Assembly (NCBI RefSeq): GCF_002362315.1
Contig: NZ_MTZV01000006.1
Location: forward strand, 2,232,001 to 2,296,000
Length of the DNA: 64,000 bases
From: Paraburkholderia acidicola
GTDB taxonomy: Bacteria > Pseudomonadota > Gammaproteobacteria > Burkholderiales > Burkholderiaceae
Reading direction: 5' to 3'
Shown here: positions 61,581 to 64,000 of the stretch, piece after piece
How the letters are laid out: every line of letters starts with the position of its first letter
Position numbering within the stretch: the stretch's first letter is position 1
The notes under the pieces: model-generated
Database searches by the model: none
Told to the model about the DNA's origin: nothing
The model's input: only the letters and a program-made list of their open reading frames with translations
Translations under genes and position numbers: made by a program

Positions 61581-61783
61581 TGTCATTGCCGGGGATCTTG
61601 CGTCGCGATTTTCCGGTTCCTTGCCTCGCATGCCAGATGGGGCAGGCCGACTGTGTTCCACAGCCTGATGGTAGCCACCACGAGATCACATGTGCTTATT
61701 GGTGTACACGACGTCCCAACAGGCGCGCCTGAAGTTGTTGTGCAAGAAGGTCCGAGAATTACCCGATTTTTCTGGAGAGTCTA

Positions 61784-62443
61784 ATGAGTAATAACGTAGA
61801 GCGTTTCGGCGCATTAACACCCGAAAATTGCGCAGTCTTGCTGGTCGATCATAACCTTGGATTTATTCAGGTATGCCACGGCGATCGAACGGATATCAAG
61901 AATGGAGTCGTTGCGCTTGCCAGGACCGCCAGAGTTTATAACCTGCCTATCGTCATATCGAAGACCCCCGACGACAGTATCAGCGGCCCGCTGATACCGC
62001 AGTTGCTGGAAGTGGTCAAGGATTGCCAGATGGTGAATCGAAAACTGGCCGATATGGACTCACTTAACGACAGTGAAGTGTCTGCTGCTCTCAAGGCGAC
62101 AGGCAGGAAAAAGATCGTTATCGCAGGGATCATGACAGATGTTTGCGTCCTCATGACTACCTTGCATGCGTTGAAAGACGGATACGAAGTGTACGTTGTG
62201 GAAAATGCATCAGGTGGATCAGATCCGGTTTCCGTGAGAAATGCGCTGACTCGCATGCAGCAGGCCGGAGCAACCGTGGTGTCGTGGCTGACACTCCTGT
62301 CTGAATTGCAATCGAACTGGAATTATGCTGATCCGGAGAAAGCACGCACGGCCGGAGGTCTCGTCAAGATCATTTCTGATCACGCTAATGGTTGGTCCAA
62401 TCTGAACGATTTCTACTACGGCATCAAATCATCCAGTTTGTAG
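61784..62443 (+). CDS. Isochorismatase-like cysteine hydrolase
   Basis: 219 residues. The triad is visible: Asp in LLVDHNLGF (~21), Lys in MVNRKLADMD (~85) and Cys in IAGIMTDVCVLMTTLHAL (~114), the last with a preceding cis-peptide-like IMT. The family includes nicotinamidases, YcaC-type hydrolases and isochorismatases; the reaction here is unknown. The coding sequence is visibly poorer in GC than its neighbours, suggesting recent acquisition. It lies 203 bases after the damaged deacylase and is followed by an exporter gene. Confidence 0.87.
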   Translation: MSNNVERFGALTPENCAVLLVDHNLGFIQVCHGDRTDIKNGVVALARTARVYNLPIVISKTPDDSISGPLIPQLLEVVKDCQMVNRKLADMDSLNDSEVSAALKATGRKKIVIAGIMTDVCVLMTTLHALKDGYEVYVVENASGGSDPVSVRNALTRMQQAGATVVSWLTLLSELQSNWNYADPEKARTAGGLVKIISDHANGWSNLNDFYYGIKSSSL

Positions 62444-62450
62444 GCTATTT

Positions 62451-62482
62451 TCCCATCTCCCGGCCGATGTCGAGAGATGGGA
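62451..62482 (+). terminator. Terminator-like hairpin after the cysteine hydrolase gene
   Basis: TCCCATCTC / GAGATGGGA pairs over 9 bases with a 14-base loop, 7 bases after the stop, followed by TATTTATG rather than a clean T-run. Confidence 0.5.
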
Positions 62483-62532
62483 TATTTATGGCGTTGCGCA
62501 GATCGGGTAATCAGTAAATCAGGGAGAATTGC

Positions 62533-64000
62533 TTGTCTACCCGTCTTGAAGAAAGCGACTACGCATTAAAGCCGTACGAACGGCCGATGATACTGGGTAG
62601 CCCTGCCAGCCCCGATCATCCAGCGCCGAGGCGCTATGCTTATTTCGCGATCGGCTGCCTGATCTGCATTACTCAGGGTCTTGGCAACGGGCTGGTCTCG
62701 GTGAACCTCAATTACGCGCAGGGGACGCTCGGTCTATACAGCGATGAAGTGACCTGGCTCACTGCGGCCTACTTCATGGTCTATGCGAGCGCCAATCTGG
62801 TTCTCGTGAAATTTCGCCAGCAGTTCGGCTTGCGACGCTTCGTCACCTCCCTGCTTGTCACCTACACGGTGTTCGCCCTGCTGGATGCGTTCGCGCAGGG
62901 ATTCTGGTCGGCGGTGGCGGTGCGGGCTATCAGCGCGATCTCTGCAGCCGGACTTTCGTCGATGGGCCTTTATTATCTGATGCAGTCGATGCCCGCAGCG
63001 AAAAGAATGCACGGCATGCTGATCGGCATCAGTGTTCCCCAGCTTGCGACGCCGCTCGCACGCGTCCTGTCGCCCGGGCTGCTGGAAACAGGCAACTGGC
63101 ATCGGCTCAACTGGTTCGAACTCGGTATGGCGGTGGCGACGCTCGCGGCCGTGATGATGTTGCCGTTACCGCCGAGCGAGCGCCGCAAGGTATTCGAGCC
63201 CGCCGACTTCCTGACTCTCGCCGTGTTGGGGTCGGGGCTCGCACTATTCGTGGCGATCTTCTCCGAAGGCCGGATCGAGTGGTGGACCGAGCGCGTCTGG
63301 CTGGGCTGGGCGCTCGCTGGCAGCATCGCGCTGATCACCGCGGGCCTGATCATCGAGCACTATCGCGTCAATCCGCTGATCAATACGCGCTGGCTGGGCA
63401 CGCGCGAAGTTGCCCGCATCATGCTGATCGCGGCGGCAATCCGCATCCTCCTCTCCGAGCAAACCTTTGGCTCGGTCGGTTTGCTCGCGCTGTTCGGCAT
63501 GCTCAACGACCAGATGATCACGCTCAATACGATCATCCTCGTGGCCTCGATCGCCAGCATTGTCTTCAGTGCGCTGACCCTCGATCCAACGAATCCCGGC
63601 AAACCGATCACCGTGGCGGCCGCGTTGATCGCGATGGGTGCGTTCATGGATGCGGGCGCAACCAACCTGTCGCGGCCGGAAAATTTCTATCTTAGCCAGG
63701 GATTGATCGGCTTCGCCTCGCTCGTGTTCCTCGGGCGGGCGATGGTGATCATCTCTTCGCGGATGGTGCTGGCAGGTGGCCAGAATTATCTGGTGAGCTT
63801 CGTCGTCGTGTTCAACATCAGCCAGAGCGTCGGGGGGATTGTTGGCAGCACCCTGCTCGGTACTTTTCAGACGATTCGCGAACGGTTTCATTCGAACGAA
63901 CTCGTTCAGTCTCTCGTCATGAGTAACCCGGTGGTTGCCGCGCAGATGCACGCAGGCGTGGCGCGTCTGTCGCAACGCGTGATACGCGAAGCGAATGTGC
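62533..64000 (+). CDS. MFS transporter, DHA2-like drug/solute exporter (runs off the right edge)
   Basis: 489 codons are present without a stop. The start is TTG 62533 with GGGAG eight bases upstream; no ATG with an RBS fits better. At least twelve hydrophobic segments follow: the first is YFAIGCLICITQGLGNGLVS, then DEVTWLTAAYFMVYASANLVL (a DHA2-like second segment) and FGLRRFVTSLLVTYTV with the loop 2-3 charges. It is probably a proton-driven efflux pump. A cysteine hydrolase lies upstream on the same strand; no membrane-fusion partner is in the window. Confidence 0.85.
   Translation, partial: MSTRLEESDYALKPYERPMILGSPASPDHPAPRRYAYFAIGCLICITQGLGNGLVSVNLNYAQGTLGLYSDEVTWLTAAYFMVYASANLVLVKFRQQFGLRRFVTSLLVTYTVFALLDAFAQGFWSAVAVRAISAISAAGLSSMGLYYLMQSMPAAKRMHGMLIGISVPQLATPLARVLSPGLLETGNWHRLNWFELGMAVATLAAVMMLPLPPSERRKVFEPADFLTLAVLGSGLALFVAIFSEGRIEWWTERVWLGWALAGSIALITAGLIIEHYRVNPLINTRWLGTREVARIMLIAAAIRILLSEQTFGSVGLLALFGMLNDQMITLNTIILVASIASIVFSALTLDPTNPGKPITVAAALIAMGAFMDAGATNLSRPENFYLSQGLIGFASLVFLGRAMVIISSRMVLAGGQNYLVSFVVVFNISQSVGGIVGSTLLGTFQTIRERFHSNELVQSLVMSNPVVAAQMHAGVARLSQRVIREANV

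Noticed and set aside
61258..61668. 136-codon plus-strand frame over the end of the deacylase-like gene
   Set aside because: It is a third-frame translation. It shows no family features; the expected C-terminal sequence lies in the two other frames.

Overview
The window looks like a chromosomal segment of a Burkholderiaceae bacterium, most likely Paraburkholderia or Burkholderia. This is inferred from gene content and codon style, not from a database search. The clues are high GC with strong G/C third positions, a DUF3563 micro-gene, a BPSS1780-type membrane protein, a glgE with an amylase-like N-terminal half, a large RpoD with a Lys/Ala-rich N-terminus, many LysR regulators and an OmpC-type porin. 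Coding density is high. I see no insertion sequence, prophage or CRISPR array.

Left part (1-32 kb) is mostly accessory metabolism and stress functions: the 5' part of glgE; a DUF1345 membrane protein; a three-gene periplasmic FAD dehydrogenase (Tat small subunit, GMC flavoprotein with a 3Fe-4S Cys cluster, tri-haem cytochrome c); a PrpA-like phosphatase; a RES/Xre toxin-antitoxin pair; an M24 peptidase; a LysR regulator followed by NAD-formate dehydrogenase; an HPP membrane protein and a secreted Ala/Lys-rich protein; a LysR/tautomerase divergon; a CYTH-CHAD protein; modABC molybdate transport; a PAP2 phosphatase diverging from a PHB-depolymerase-like hydrolase; DUF3563; photolyase; ohrR-ohr with palindromic operators; thrB; amn; a HicAB pair whose HicA is only 58 codons; and a pair of short chromate transporters with a divergent LysR.

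Middle part (32-52.7 kb) is core housekeeping: a LOG-family hydrolase back to back with polA; a type II NADH dehydrogenase; a Tat-exported dienelactone hydrolase; a mercaptopyruvate sulfurtransferase; a Rieske oxygenase; the isoprenoid run xseB-ispA-dxs followed by folE2; tsaD; a HI0933/BaiN flavoprotein; and the macromolecular synthesis cluster rpsU-yqeY-dnaG-rpoD. Directly behind rpoD lies a tRNA gene with a CAU anticodon, a long variable arm and an A8/T14 combination. It is the most unusual object in the window.

Right part (52.7-64 kb) is accessory again: a cholesterol-oxidase-like GMC flavoprotein and a secretory lipase behind an AT-rich control region carrying two identical-arm palindromes; a porin; and a LysR regulator diverging from a quinone oxidoreductase over three phased TCCGATT repeats. 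These are followed by an SDR, an aspartoacylase/deacetylase-like gene that appears broken (two compensating frameshifts and a lost zinc-ligand His), an isochorismatase-type hydrolase of lower GC, and an MFS exporter cut by the window edge.
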